Below are positions 22,776 through 34,996 of a DNA stretch of 64,000 bases, one piece after another; within the stretch, counting starts at the first letter, position 1; every line of letters starts with the position of its first letter. The stretch comes from Oegoconia quadripuncta. Lineage: Eukaryota; Arthropoda; Insecta; Lepidoptera; Autostichidae. The notes beneath the pieces were generated by a model. That model did not search any database and had not been told where the DNA came from. It was given only the letters and a program-made list of their open reading frames with translations. The DNA lies in assembly GCA_949316235.1 (NCBI GenBank), contig OX438743.1:32209242-32273241 (forward strand), read 5' to 3'. The translations under genes and the position numbers were made by a program.

Positions 22776-23169
22776 ATATTAATTAGATTAGATCTGCCGG
22801 AAAAACTATTTAAAAATTTCTAATAAGTTATCTTTCATGATCAGCACACATCAGTTTACTGACAAAGGTGAGCCACAGAGTCCATCGTCGGCTTTATGCA
22901 TCCATCCAGAACGTGGTTCTAGTCGAGGGCCATCTCACCCATATCACGTTTGCCTATTACCGGTTTTCACGCGAGAATCCGCTACTTCAGCAATAGATCG
23001 ACCCAGCTCGAGCCAATTCCCCGTTTACCTTCAGAGCTATATCGCTGTTTTCTGATGTATCATTAACGGAAACTTCATTGCTATTTCCGTATCACGCTGA
23101 ACGATTAGGTTTTCAAGTCTAAGTGTCTCTATATTCATCCAATGAGGTTAATTAGTGCGTTCTCCTTCT

Positions 23170-23540
23170 TAACCCTCGATGAAAAGCGATAGGTGTTCTT
23201 TGTGTGTGTCTTTAATCGGATGTATGTCATAATGCGTGGTCCGGTTTGAGTGCGGTTTTTATATTAAAGAACGGAAGAACGTGGAGATAAGTTTTTAGTA
23301 TTAGACTTGTTTGATGAAAGTTGGTTAATCCGTTTCGAGAATAACTTTAGAACTATTCCAGCTTTTATCATAGTTTTTTAGTGTATTTGGATCTTTCGGG
23401 GTTTTCTAAATTTTCAATTGAAATATACATATTTAAGATAACTCGGAGTCTTAGCCATTTTTGATGGAAATCGGTCATGTCGTTTCGAAGATATTTATTT
23501 AGATACAGTTAGTTTGATTTATCTGGATGATATAATCATT
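23170..23540 (+). repeat. family-T repeat
   Basis: It has ccctcgatgaaaagcgatag, ggtccggtttgagtgcggtt, tttgatgaaagttggttaat and gatggaaatcggtcatgtcg. Confidence 0.5.
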
Positions 23541-23654
23541 TGATGTATCGGTGGTTATCTAAATTTTCAATTTATAGTTGTTTATAGGTATGTATGACCT
23601 TTTATGACATTCATAGATAATTTTCTCTGTATTGACATCATACCATGTTTTTTT

Positions 23655-23745
23655 TTTAATATTTCGGACACTTACACCAATCCTCTAGTCCCAAACTAAA
23701 CAAAGCTTGTACTATGGATACTAGATGGCAGATAAACATACATGT
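23655..23745 (-). repeat. SINE-A 3' fragment
   Basis: It has aatatttcggacacttacac, caatcctctagtcccaaact and tactatggatactagatggc. The head is missing. Confidence 0.65.
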
Positions 23746-24394
23746 TATGGTTACACAGTTCAAATGGGACAAACAATAATCTTAATCAAACCACATAATC
23801 AACCAAGTAATGAAATCTAGATAAAGAAACAAAACATTTTGTTGATATCTATACCTATCTTATATCTGTTATACAATAACAGCTATTCAGTACAACTAAC
23901 TTATTAGGTTACTTTATTAGTATTATATTCATCTCGAAAGAAGTGTTCTATATTTCCTCTCTACTGTTACACAATCATTGTACGTTGTTTATTGGCTGAC
24001 AATGAACGTAATATTAACCTCCAAATAACTCCTCACGTAATGTAACAGAGATTGATGACCACAGGCATTCACGATAAAGTAGTAATGAGTAATAAATCAG
24101 AAAATAGAGCGTAAACATAATCAGATGTTTGTACAATACTACTGGTGTATTACTGCCTTATTGTGCAAAATTTAGTTTGTCTTTAGAAAGATTTATGGAA
24201 AGAAATTCAATACCTATGTATATAAATCAGGTTAGCAAAACGAAGCAGGGTAAGTACCGCAGTCAGAGACTTTTTGAATGATCATTTATTACAATACTTC
24301 TTATACAAACTTTATTTGGTGGCAACAACTATTCCTTGCTGAGTCCCTTTCAACTCAACTTTGTTCTAGTTTTAATAAACAGTGTTTTTTTTTT

Positions 24395-24535
24395 AAAGTT
24401 TATTCCTTCCTCAAAGGCCGGCAACGCATCTGTGACCCTTTTGGTGTTGCAGGTGCCCATGGGCGGCGGTGATTGCTTTCCATCAGGTGACCCGCATGCT
24501 CGTTTGCCGCCCTTTCATATAAATAACAAAAAAAA
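24395..24535 (+). repeat. short retroposon with poly(A), Bm1-like
   Basis: It has aaaggccggcaacgcatctg, tgttgcaggtgcccatgggc, ggtgattgctttccatcagg, and tgctcgtttgccgccctttc followed by an A run. This pattern is widespread in lepidopteran genomes. It makes the overlapping open frames here spurious. Confidence 0.6.
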
Positions 24536-24789
24536 ATTACCCATAGAACATTATTTGAACAATCTTCACTATAAGACGCCTACGAAAATCTGTAAAGGTT
24601 AATTAATTTTGTAAAGTTTTGGGAAGAAGATATATCTTTTAATTTATTTATTTCAAGTCCAAAGTTTTCGTAATAAATAGATCGATTCCAATGAAATTTT
24701 ATAGTATATGCATAATACATAAAATCTATTAAAAATAGTAAAAAACATTTTGTCAAAAATATCGAATTTTAAAGAATATAATGCATTTT

Positions 24790-25030
24790 TTCTGTTACTA
24801 TGGAAAACTTATCATTCTAATTTAGTAGTTCTACTCTTTTTCGAAAATATTCTCTACCAACTTTTTAGATCTATGTATCCTACTTATGCGTATAAACTTT
24901 ATTAGCATAACGCACATAATGCTAATAATGTTTAATTAAAATCGGTCTATTCATTTTGAAAAAATTTACTTGAAATTTGGTATGGAATGCTGATCGGGAT
25001 AAACCCTCTTAAAGGCAAATTAGTGGTAAT
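24790..25030 (-). repeat. family-R repeat
   Basis: It is inverted relative to 46750-47110, with matching blocks ctctttttcgaaaatattct, ttagatctatgtatcctact, tatgcgtataaacttt and gggataaaccctcttaaa. Confidence 0.55.
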
Positions 25031-25403
25031 AATATAATTTACATGTAATGTTGGATGTTTGCTTTTTTCAGTAAATATAATAAACCTTTCCAATGAATAG
25101 GGCTACGTCAATTCCTCATTTACGTAGCTTACGTAGTAGATTATATAATATTTAGACCCTTAGTAACATTAGAAACAATTTATTGCACACTGAAGTGTTA
25201 ATAGTAGTAGAGAACTGCGATAAAATTATACAACTCAGACGTGATTATATTTAAGTACAGATTTACGTCATTTCATTTCGTAGGTTTAAATATGACATTA
25301 TAATTTGAATAAAAAATACAGTGTTATATAACGATTAATTTAAGGAAATTTAAATTTAATATTAGAGGAGACCTATGTTTAGCATTTATGATAATTAATA
25401 CTA

Positions 25404-25790
25404 CCGATTGGTGTAGTGGGTTACAACCCCGGCCTCGAAACCAACGGTTGCGGGTTCGTATCCCGCTACGTGTACATGTTTGTGTGATGAATATAAACAT
25501 TTATTCCCGAGTCATTGATAGTTACGTATATAAATATTTAAATTTGTTCATCCGTTATCTAATATCCATTGTACAGGCTTTGTCTAGTTTGAGACTAGGT
25601 AATTAGTGTTATGCGTTCCCAGGTCCTCCCTACTGCCGAAGAAGGTCGCCGCGGGGTTTTAGTGGGTATCCCTCTCGATAGGGAGGGGAGTCCCACATAA
25701 CCGTCTCGCCGTCCCCCAGGCGAGCGGCAAGCTTAATGCGTTTCTCCGCGAAAAAAAAAGGTAATTAGTGTTAAGTATCCCTAAGTTTTA
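25404..25790 (+). repeat. SINE-A copy interrupted by a retroposon
   Basis: The SINE-A head is gattggtgtagtgggttaca and the B box gcgggttcgtatcccgct. The 3' end tagtttgagactaggtaatt is split by the insertion at 25612-25759 and resumes at 25774. Confidence 0.8.
25598..25773 (+). mobile_element. 5'-truncated non-LTR retroposon with 14-bp target-site duplication
   Basis: GGTAATTAGTGTTA occurs at 25598-25611 and again at 25760-25773. The 148-base insert (25612-25759) is GC-rich (aaggtcgccgcggggtttta, gggagtcccacataacc) and ends in nine A residues. A poly(A) end plus a long perfect duplication is diagnostic of target-primed reverse transcription. The insert is the 3' end of a LINE or a short SINE of unknown family. 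Confidence 0.85.
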
Positions 25791-25891
25791 GACCCGGTCT
25801 ATTATAGTGTGCATGGGTAATACAGATACAATACGTGAAACCCCATTCAGAGAAATTACTCTAAATGCGACAAGGACCTCTGTCTAAATTG

Positions 25892-26228
25892 TTAACCGCC
25901 TCCGTGGCTCAATGTAAACAACATGGGGTTCACGATTCGGAGGTCGCGCGTTCGATCCCCAGCGGGGTACATGTTTAAGTACTCGGTTTGGTTAGTGGTA
26001 GGGCATTTTAAATGTCCGCCTGGCTAGCTACCACCATCTTATCTAAATCTGCCGCCAAACAGCAATGTTAATAGCATTGTTGTGTTCCGGTTATCAAAGA
26101 TAAGATAGCCAGTCCCCCAAATGTGTTGACATTTCCGGGTCAGTACGCTTCCACATTCGACCTCATCTTCACTTAACATCAGGTGTGATTGAGGTCAAGT
26201 ACGAAATCATTGTGCATAAAAAAATGCT
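25892..26228 (+). repeat. SINE-B copy, full length
   Basis: The tRNA-like head is ccgcctccgtggctcaatgt, with B box gcgttcgatccccagcgg. The body has cggtttggttagtggtaggg, ctgccgccaaacagcaatgt and gataagatagccagtccccc. The tail is acatcaggtgtgattgaggt..aaaaaaatg. Confidence 0.85.
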
Positions 26229-27367
26229 TCACCTGAATGAAACAGTCAGGCCTCATCGCTTATAATTATGAATAGTGATAGGAAATAAGATACTATTACC
26301 TTGTCTAAGTCTATTGTCTTTCGGCTATTTAGGTTGTCATCTATCTATCAGTGGTATTCCGGCTTAGATTGCTCTTAAGTGAGAGAGAGATTTATTCATC
26401 TTCACGCAAATCGAAAATCTAAATGCTGTTGAAACCAAAATCGCCAGTCTTGGGTTTCCGTGGTCAACATGGAACCTTTATATGTTTCGCCATGTCCGTC
26501 CATCAGTCCGAGGTTTATCTCAGAAGTTATTAGTACTAGAAAGCTGTATATGCATATTAGTCACACCGACAAAGTGGTAAAATAAAATCTCAAAAATATT
26601 TTTTTTATGTTACCTCACACGTTCTTAATTTTGTACCCAATCGTATGGGGTTTCATTGGATAGTTCGTTCAAAAATGTTAGAGGTTAACTTAAACAGTTT
26701 TGCGATTTAGGGATCCATATAAGAAATATTAAGCTTTAATATGATAATTTTTGTTAGAGTCTAGTGTCCTAAAAGCTAAAGCTAAACGATTTGATTTGTA
26801 TATTTGAGTAGTATATACGTATAATGAAGGCAAAGGAACACTATTAGGTTTTACAGGTTAATGAGTATTAGTCAAAAACTCATAAAATTTACATTCCGTT
26901 AAACATTATTTGTCATACAAAAAAAGCCCCCTTCTAAGTCCGCATATTGTAAGGGCAAGCACGAACCCCTTGCTGGGCGTGGGCCGAAGTTGAATTTAAT
27001 TACATCATAAAAGAACTACATAAATTACCTAGTTTGTCAAAGACATACGATTCTCTAATGATTTATATGAGATAAATTATGTAACTTTGATTTGTGAAAG
27101 AAGTGATTCCAAAAACCTCATTGATTTATCAACTCCATTTCATAGACGGATCATTAAATTAGACAATTGGATTAAAATCATGTTACGCGGTAATATAATT
27201 CACGATCACTCGATAATGGCACAGAATATATATGATAATGGGCTTATAAATCAAAATCTATTCATAATGCTCTTTGCATCATATAAAGCGAACGATTGTA
27301 AAGGTGAACTTTAATAAATAATTATGTAGATTTCCTGAGATATAATGCGGTTATTTAATGAATAATG

Positions 27368-27597
27368 ATGCATTTAAATTTGTAAATTCTATTCACTGTG
27401 AACCTGTTTCGATTAATTTGCAGTGATGGTTATTCGAAAATCATTTCGTGCACAAAGCATAAACTGACTTGAAATACTCTCTGTATGACCAGTTTAATAT
27501 TTACAATAATTATCAGCATAGTTTTTGATCTCCTATCAAAAACTATGTTGCATTTAAATGTGTAAATTCTATCCACAGTGGACCTGTTTCGACTATT
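27368..27597. repeat. direct repeat pair flanking a perfect hairpin
   Basis: A roughly 50-base unit (gcatttaaatttgtaaattc..cctgtttcgat) at 27370-27420 recurs at 27549-27597 with few changes. Just before the second copy is a perfect 13-bp hairpin, catagtttttgat (27517-27529) and its complement (27535-27547), with a 5-nt loop. It may be the remains of a small foldback or terminal-repeat element. Confidence 0.6.
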
Positions 27598-27800
27598 TTT
27601 TTTTTTGTTATGCACGAACCTGATGTTAAGTGAAGATGAGGTCGAAGGTGGAAGCGTACTGACCCGGAAACCCCAACACATTTGGGGGACTGGCTATCTT
27701 ATCTCTGACAACCGGAACACAACAATGCCATTAACATTGCTGCTTGCCGGCAGATTTAGATAAGATGGTGGTAGCTAGCCAGGCGAACATTTAATATTAG
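27598..27800 (-). repeat. SINE-B copy, 5' truncated
   Basis: On the plus strand it reads from a T run and tgcacgaacctgatgttaag through ccccaacacatttgggggac to gtggtagctagccaggcgaa. The tRNA-like head is absent. Confidence 0.75.
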
Positions 27801-28127
27801 AAACGAATGTCACCTGGAGGTAATATATACTTTAGATAGCAAATTTTAATCAAAGGAACAATTGGTTTGTTTTTAAAAGTAAGAAAAACTGCATTATCAG
27901 ATTTATGTCAAAAAGCTTGGTTGAGCCGGAAATCGAATTAACTAAAACTCAAAAACTAAAGTATTACTCATCGATGGGGTAAACTATATAGATGAAAATT
28001 CTAATCCACGTTTATATTATCATCAGTTAAGAAATGAGTAATCCTAAAAAACAATATAATTTTTTTTGTAAATTTTTAGGTCGATTATTTGGTTCAATGT
28101 TAAAAACATAAGGTTTACAAAACGAAT

Positions 28128-28412
28128 GTCACGGATCGATTGCCAACGGGGTACAATTTAGTAGGTACTCGGTTTGGTTGGTGGTAGAGCATTTTGTAAG
28201 TGCACATACCCAGCAGCCATCACCTTATCTAAGTCTGCCTTCAATCAGCAATGTTGATAGCAAAACAACTTCGCTATAATATAACTTGCTATAGTAACAT
28301 AAGTTCCAGCTATTTGAAATAACATAGCCAGTCCCCCAAATAACAGGATACCGGGAGAGCACACTTAACATCTGGTGCGCCTGAAGTCGAGCTCTAACCT
28401 GTTGTGCATAAA
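28128..28412 (+). repeat. SINE-B copy, diverged
   Basis: It has ggtactcggtttggttggtg, gtctgccttcaatcagcaat, aacatagccagtcccccaaa and taacatctggtgcgcctgaa, with internal divergence. Confidence 0.65.
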
Positions 28413-28854
28413 AATTGTGACGTTCAGTCTTTCCACCCTGTATAATTTATTAGTATTTAGAATACTAAATAAATTATAAAGTTGCCCAGTTCCTATAGGC
28501 AACTATATAATTACAAGAAAAACTTAGGTTACACAATTATAATTATCTTTAAAAATTATGTACCGGACTATCACTTTTCACCGGGATATTATTGTTAACT
28601 TAGATTCCGGTGGTCGGTTCACACTATTGTGTCCGAATTTACGTCATGTTGTTGAACGCATAACTGGGTTCTCTGTTCTGCGAGATGCCGGTGAGATAAT
28701 CGGGAGACGGCGCACAAATTGGTACCGGTGACGTAATACGATCGTAATCTCTTAACATCTCTTTGTTTACCAACTCCTTAACTGTTTAAAATGTTTACGA
28801 CAACTTTATTTGCAGCATGTAAGTCGCGAATTTATATTTCCGTAATTGATTTCA

Positions 28855-28925
28855 CAGTATTCGAACACGCGACCTTTTGGTATAGCGTCAGAGTTTGTAA
28901 CCACTATACCAAACAGGTCTTCATA
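28855..28925 (-). repeat. SINE-D head fragment
   Basis: On the minus strand it reads agacctgtttggtatagtgg then ggtcgcgtgttcgaatactg, that is, A and B boxes only. Confidence 0.5.
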
Positions 28926-28964
28926 TTGAAGACAGTATATTATAATTATAAATGACTATCTCTC

Positions 28965-29145
28965 CGCCCGCGGCTTGGCCTGCGTGGAATAACTTTATCG
29001 CGGACATTTATTAATCGTTCCCCACTCATTTTATCGGGATAAAAAATATCCTATGTTTTAATCCAGGGTATATTCTACCCATATGCCAAATTTCATTAAA
29101 ATCCGTTCATCCGTTTCGTCATGATTGAGCAACAAACAAAAATAT
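28965..29145 (-). mobile_element. Helitron-like element
   Basis: The complement of the 3' terminus (cccgcggcttggcctgcgtg) is followed by aactttatcgcggac, tatcgggataaaaaatatcc, aaatttcattaaaatccgtt and tgattgagcaacaaacaa. Confidence 0.65.
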
Positions 29146-29253
29146 ATATATAATAAATATAAAATATATAAATATAATATTAGCTAGATTTTGGTAACAT
29201 TTGAAATTGCAAGTGATTTCATAGATAGTTCGTAGAAGTTGATTGAGTAAGAT

Positions 29254-29300
29254 GAAGTTTATTGACAATTACAGACCTACTGTTATCGTCAATAAACTTC
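29254..29300. repeat. perfect 13-bp hairpin, 21-nt loop
   Basis: The arms gaagtttattgac (29254-29266) and gtcaataaacttc (29288-29300) are exact complements. Confidence 0.75.
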
Positions 29301-29547
29301 TATAATTGGAAACACAATCCCGGGAGTTTATATAGTATGTCTTTCCACATAGATGTTTCGTTTTTACTTTGTAAATGACAAAACTAATTAAAAGTTATAT
29401 GTAAGATTGCAAATACCTTAGTTTTATTGATTCCTTGCAAAACAATATAACTATAAAAATTGATTACCCACGGAAAGCTTCGAACGGCTGTCTTGTCAAA
29501 AGGCAAAATCTTGTCATATGCGAATTCAGCTCTGGTTGTGGATCTGC

Positions 29548-29740
29548 TTTTTAATCGACTTCAAAAAAGGACTAGGTTCTATGTTCGTCTATATGTATTT
29601 TTTACGGGTGATGCCATATAAATTTGATTTCAGATCATGCACTTTAGAGATAGAGCTGGTACCTCACTGAAGTCCGTTGTTTTGCGAATTTTTGGCGATT
29701 TGATTATAATACATTCTTTTCTTCTTCAAATTAAGAGCTA
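29548..29740 (+). repeat. 'ACCGACTTCAAAAAAGGAGG' interspersed repeat
   Basis: It has ttttaatcgacttcaaaaaa, ggactaggttctatgttcgt, tagagatagagctggtacct and actgaagtccgttgttttgc, aligned with 2250-2485. Confidence 0.55.
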
Positions 29741-31589
29741 TGCTCTTGTATTGTTTACATTCTTTTACTAAGTCTTTATTATCGTTTTAAAAGGTCCTTG
29801 CATCAAGCAAATGATGTGGTCTATTAATGTGATGAAGATGACTCCATCGATAACCGTAGTTCTTTCATTTAGTATATTGCCATTAGAAACCCTATAGTAC
29901 TGGGTCACGATCAGCTTTGTTGTTTTTAAATTATTGTTTGTAAATAGCTATTGACAAAGTAAATAATAAGGAAGGACTGTAATTTTTTTTTTATTTGGGG
30001 CAACAAACAGTGAACACAATATAAACTTATAAAATAATCATAACTATCTATCTTAAGTTATTTTGTCACCAACATCGTTAACCACATTTACTTAAAATAT
30101 ATATTTCTTTTTCTCTTTGTAGTTGAGGAGTGATGGTACACAGTTACTGATAGAACCCTACTTATCTAGTTATATTTTCGTACGTGTGTTTGTTTGTTTG
30201 CTACGCTCTCACATCTATCACGTCACGTCTCACCAATCTGTCGTGTAATAGTCTTTTGAACCTACCAACTTCTGTGGCAATTAAAATTTGTATAGTAGTA
30301 CGCTTATATATTAAATCGTAGTGTTACTAAAACTTACAAGATAATAACGTAATAGAATTAGAAGCAGGTCGCGAGTATGTAAATGATATGGTCGGTCTAA
30401 ATGATAAAGCAAAATAAAAAATTACAGAAATTAGCTTTATCGTCACTAAGCAAATATATTTCGACAAAACGCGACACTGAGTATTCTCAACTACTTACTA
30501 CATATATGTAAATAAATCGAAAGCGCCACAGGCTGTTAACTATTAGACGTTCTCTAAATATGTGAGCTAAATCGCTAATCGCATGTGCTGAACACGGGGG
30601 CACGCGTACCAATTACGTGTCTTTCACAGGGTTATCGCAACTTATGGGTGATGCTTCCCTGAGGTAGACATCTTTCATCTGGGTAGGCCCCAATGCATCA
30701 GACAAATAATACGTACCTTCCTATCGCTACAGTACGTAATAATATATCATATTCTTCAACAATGATTGAAAACAGCTTATCTCTTATACTATAAAGCATT
30801 AATACTCCTATGCATTTCTGATAATACTCACGTACACACAGCATGGAGTACAGGTAAATACAATGTAGAAAATCTTCTTTGCTATTATCTGCTATTCTAC
30901 GAGTAATGTCTCTGTACTTCAGCTTGCATTTCCTCGTGTTTTACCTACAGTTGTGTCATGCAAGTATAATGAATATGTATCAAGATATGCTGTAAAGTTT
31001 GTTGAAAAAAGAAATACAAGTTATAGACCACAGATTGAGCCCACTTTAGGTAGTTTGTGCACTGACTCGCATTGAATTAGTTACCGTGACGTAAGACGCA
31101 ACGACGATTTGTTTTTGGCATCTCATTGATTTGTAAGAAATCGTACTTGGCACCATATATGCACAGTGCACGACTCTGCAGCTGTATATGTGATTTAACG
31201 GACTGTTATGACATGTCGCTATAGCTTGCATCACTATTTGCGAAGCGCTTTAGTCTTAATAATCCACATCACAAGTAAACGGTCTGTTTTTTATTCTATC
31301 GTCCACACCATACACCACCTCAATGGGATATTAATTATGACACATCAAATTAGAAACTAATTTTATTTCGAAAATTTAGTTTGCCTGTGGCCTTTATAGT
31401 CAGGACTTCTGTGAGGTGTAGCTGCTTTGCAAAATGACTGATCATAATGGGCATGTCGACCAGTATTTGACACTCATTCTTTTCCATGAATTTCTGAATA
31501 AAACTTTAGAAGAAAAATATTTTATGGTGTTGGACAATCATTGAAACTCTAATGACTGGACAGATTATTTTAATAGGTTGTTTTAATAG

Positions 31590-32051
31590 TCACTTCTCTT
31601 ACCTATTCTGGATTACGCAGACTGCTGCTACGCGGATGCCACAGTAGAGTTGATAAACAAACTCGACCGATTACAAAACGTTACAATCAGATTCATTTTT
31701 GGTCTACGGAAATTTTACCATGTTTCCGAATATCGCAACCAACTCAAGTGGCTCCCCATTCGTCGTCGCAAGGATGTGCATATTCTCTCCCTCCTTTATT
31801 CCGTGTTGTTCAATCCCAAGACCCCTCCATATCTTAAACAACAATTTCAATTCCTGTCTTCCACTCACAGTCTTCCCTTACGTTCCTCTGACAGTCTTCG
31901 TCTGTATGTCCCTCAACATTTGTCTAAATCATACGGCCAGTCCTTCACTTTGCAAGCTACTCGCCTCTGGAACTCTCTTCCTGAGTCTATTCGTCGCTCT
32001 CCATCTTTAAATATATTTAAAGCTCAAGTCAAGGTGCTTTTTCTTCAATAG
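31590..32051 (+). pseudogene. LINE reverse-transcriptase ORF, C-terminal remnant
   Basis: The reading frame opens with LPILDYADCCYADATVELIN and continues NKLDRLQNVTIRFIFGL, a WLPIRRRKDVHILSLLY stretch, LQATRLWNSLPESIRRS and FKAQVKVLFLQ before a stop at 32049-32051. This is the region after the RT palm domain that is typical of Jockey/CR1-type non-LTR retrotransposons in insects (the 'L..RLQN..R.IFGL..' and 'RLWNSLP..IR.S.S...FK' motifs). The catalytic FADD part and the endonuclease are missing, so the copy is 5' truncated and dead. The 133-codon open frame from 31650 is only its tail end. Confidence 0.85.
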
Positions 32052-32610
32052 CTTACATCTACTTTACTTTCGACCGGTAAATTATATATACTATATTACC
32101 AGTTATAGTAATCCCCCCAAACTTATGTATTTAATTATTAATTATTATTATATATCATATTATATATATATTATATTATTAATATAGATATTATTATTAT
32201 ATATCATGTTATATATATTATATTATTAATATTGATATTATTATTATATATCATATATATGTAAATAACATGTATGTATTGGTATAAATTGTATGGATAT
32301 ATTTTATTTGTTCAGATTATTTAGTTATTATTGTTTCTCATCACATATAGTGCTTATTAATGTTTTGCATACCTATAAGATAACACTTTTTGATTTCAAT
32401 ATGCAGAACTTTCAGATGTACTTAACAATTAAGAAATTATTTGTGCTAACCCACTTAAATACTCGTATTGAATTCCGTGATGATAGGTTTGCATGGAAGA
32501 GATCGCTGTTAGCGATAAGGCCGCCTAATTTGTAGTTTCTATAAGATATTTAAATGTACCTTCCTTATTTAAACAATAAAGCGTATTTGATTGATTGATT
32601 GATTGATAGA
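32052..32610 (+). repeat. LINE 3' UTR and tail
   Basis: It continues from the LINE remnant. It contains the AT tandem block (32140-32265), then gcatggaagagatcgctgtt, gataaggccgcctaatttgt and aacaataaagcgtatttgat, and ends in (TGAT)n. Confidence 0.65.
32140..32265. repeat. AT-only tandem repeat
   Basis: A unit of roughly 50 bases (tattattattatatatcat..attatattattaata) is repeated two to three times with almost no G or C. Confidence 0.7.
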
Positions 32611-32619
32611 TTGTTTTAT

Positions 32620-34850
32620 ATTATATATATACCCGTCATCATCAACGGCCTATAGAAGCCCACTGGTGTCGATTCTGGTGCGCAGGCGCTAAAGTAACCT
32701 AAATGTAAAAATATCTAATTTTAAAAGCATTTCCTAAAATATGCCATTCTGAAATATACCTATCGCTAATTTTAGAGATGGTTTTACGAACGCCTAAATT
32801 GAATTGATGTTCTGTATTGCCATGTCAAAATCAGATATCTTTACTTCAGAACAGGGTTTTTTAAATGTTTATTAATCGATGATTAGATATATACATTAAT
32901 ATGGAATTCTTTACCGCAATTTATAATTTAAGTTGGCTTTTGTTTTTGACTCCAAATTAGCCTATTATGCTTTGGTTAATTACGTTTCTTTATTGATACT
33001 GGGAAAATGGCAACATTCTTTTAAAAAAGATCTCTTCTATCAAAATAATTATTCGTGTTCGACAATTAACTTGTTTATATTACAACCAAAGAATTTGTTT
33101 GATACCATTGATATTTGATAGTTACTAGAATTAAGTATTATCTTAAAAAAAATATTGGTTTTTTTTACGTTTGGCATTATTTTTCACCGCGGCCTTAAAT
33201 TCAAAATAAAACATGTTAACTTTATAAAAAGTTCACACTTTTTCGGCTGTAGTATAAATAATAGTATAAATCTGCAAAAACCTACACTCTAATTTTACGG
33301 ATTATTTTAGATGGCGACTAAATTTCGCTAATAATATGTCTTAGATGGCTTTCTGGAATGGGTTTTGATATCTAAAACCTAAATTGAATTGATTTAGGGT
33401 AAACGTAAAATTTTGGAAACGTCAAAATTTTAGAGATGCGACGTTGAATAGGAAATCGGTTTAGAGCACTCTAAATTCAAATTTAAGTTTTACAGGTCAT
33501 CGCAGAATCGGCAACATTGCCTCTCCATTTTAGAACTCCGTAGCTTATTTTGGACAAACGGCCTTACCTATACTGCTGTAAAAAAATAAATTTTCTAGTG
33601 TAACGCATATAAAAATACGGCCTTTCAAAGGGTATTTTCATATTTAAAAGTTCCATTGACATACCATGAAAATGCATAAAGTACTTTCCGATGCCCCACA
33701 ATCTTGAAATATGGCATCATGGGAGATTTTGTGGTACAATTGAAGGAACTAAAATGAAAAACTTATATGTGTCCATGTAACTAACTACATAATTTCAGTT
33801 TGTCACTTGAAGTAAGTAAAAGATTGTCAACGGGAATGGATATGAGTCTAACTCACACTTTACTACATTCATTCAACTTCTCCTAATACATTACTGTATA
33901 ATATATATGCTAAAGCTATGCTAATCCAGGATAGGGTCTCTCTATTTAGGCGGAACGCGTGATTGATTGCCAAACCGCCGCCGAGTCTTTCCCAGGGAGC
34001 TGGCTTCCGCGTACGAAGAATCCGTGGTCAACGAGCTTGCAGATATCTGACCCCGCCCCCTCCCCATACATCCCAAATATCCTGAATTTGGTTGGTATTC
34101 TTTTTCTTTTCTCACAATTCTTCTTTTTCATCTAATTTCAATTTTCAACTTCAGGGTTCGAGGAGCGTGAGATTGACAAACATTACTACTACAGTAATGG
34201 GATACCGATATTTTTGGGAAATAATGATATATTAAAGTAAAATAAAATAAGAATTAAAGTAGCGTGGGAATATATTTTTATTATGGTTACTAATTAGTTT
34301 AATTTTTGAGAGCTGTGTTATCTTTATGTCTAAACATAATAGTAATTAACATGTAGTTAGCTTTATGACCTCATAAGTAGGGAAAGTATTATTGTTTTTA
34401 GTATAGGTACGTTAGGCCAGCGGACGGTGTCAAATTTGTTGATTTCAAACCCAAATATAAATAGATTGTTATTTGGTGTAAATGTGCATGAAATTTGAAT
34501 TTATGCATCTAATCGTTATTGAGATATTTCAACAGTTTCCGCTGGGAAAACGGGCCAGCGATAGTTTTTGTTCAATTGCACTTAGGTAGAAGTTCACCGA
34601 TTTGACTTCAATTGAAGACAACCGGGTCCAAGAGTTTAATACTTGTTAAAAATGCCACAAGGACTGACGTTGCTTAACATCGCTAATCGAAAACGAATAC
34701 GAGTGCGCCATGAATATATAGGTACAAAAAAAAGATTTTGAAAGTTTATTACGCGATTTTTGGTCAAACTTTAACTTTTACGATCTTATTTACAAGTAGC
34801 GAGAATTTCTTCTTCTTATTTCCACATCACAACACCCTGCTTAACAAGCT
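32620..34850. other. intergenic, no gene recognised
   Basis: It is AT-rich without repeat partners that I can see in this window. The short open frames (for example 32933-33118 and 33946-34131) lack protein-like features. Confidence 0.35.
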
Positions 34851-34996
34851 AAATCAATTTTCACTTTACAATACTACTTGGTAAACGAAAACGTGCACTC
34901 TTTTTTGCCGAAACAACTTTACTCGGCTCTATTTGTGTGGGTGCTTTCGGACAGCGGAGTCTGCGCCGGCGACGCATCTCGCGAACGTTTCCGAGG

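Larger units (their letters stand above)
10251..34990. other. intergenic region between gene 1 and gene 2
   Basis: About 25 kb holds no supported host gene. It is filled with SINEs, family-M repeats, Helitron fragments, LINE tails and single hairpins, annotated separately. Unexplained stretches of over 300 bases without any recognised element include 12165-13480, 13530-15000, 17470-18600, 19930-20580, 22145-22550, 23760-24390, 26230-27360, 29750-31580 and 32620-34850. Confidence 0.5.

Noticed and set aside
31046..31234. Short open frames in 29.7-31.6 kb as genes
   Set aside because: They have no start context, domain, splice pattern or repetition that would support them.
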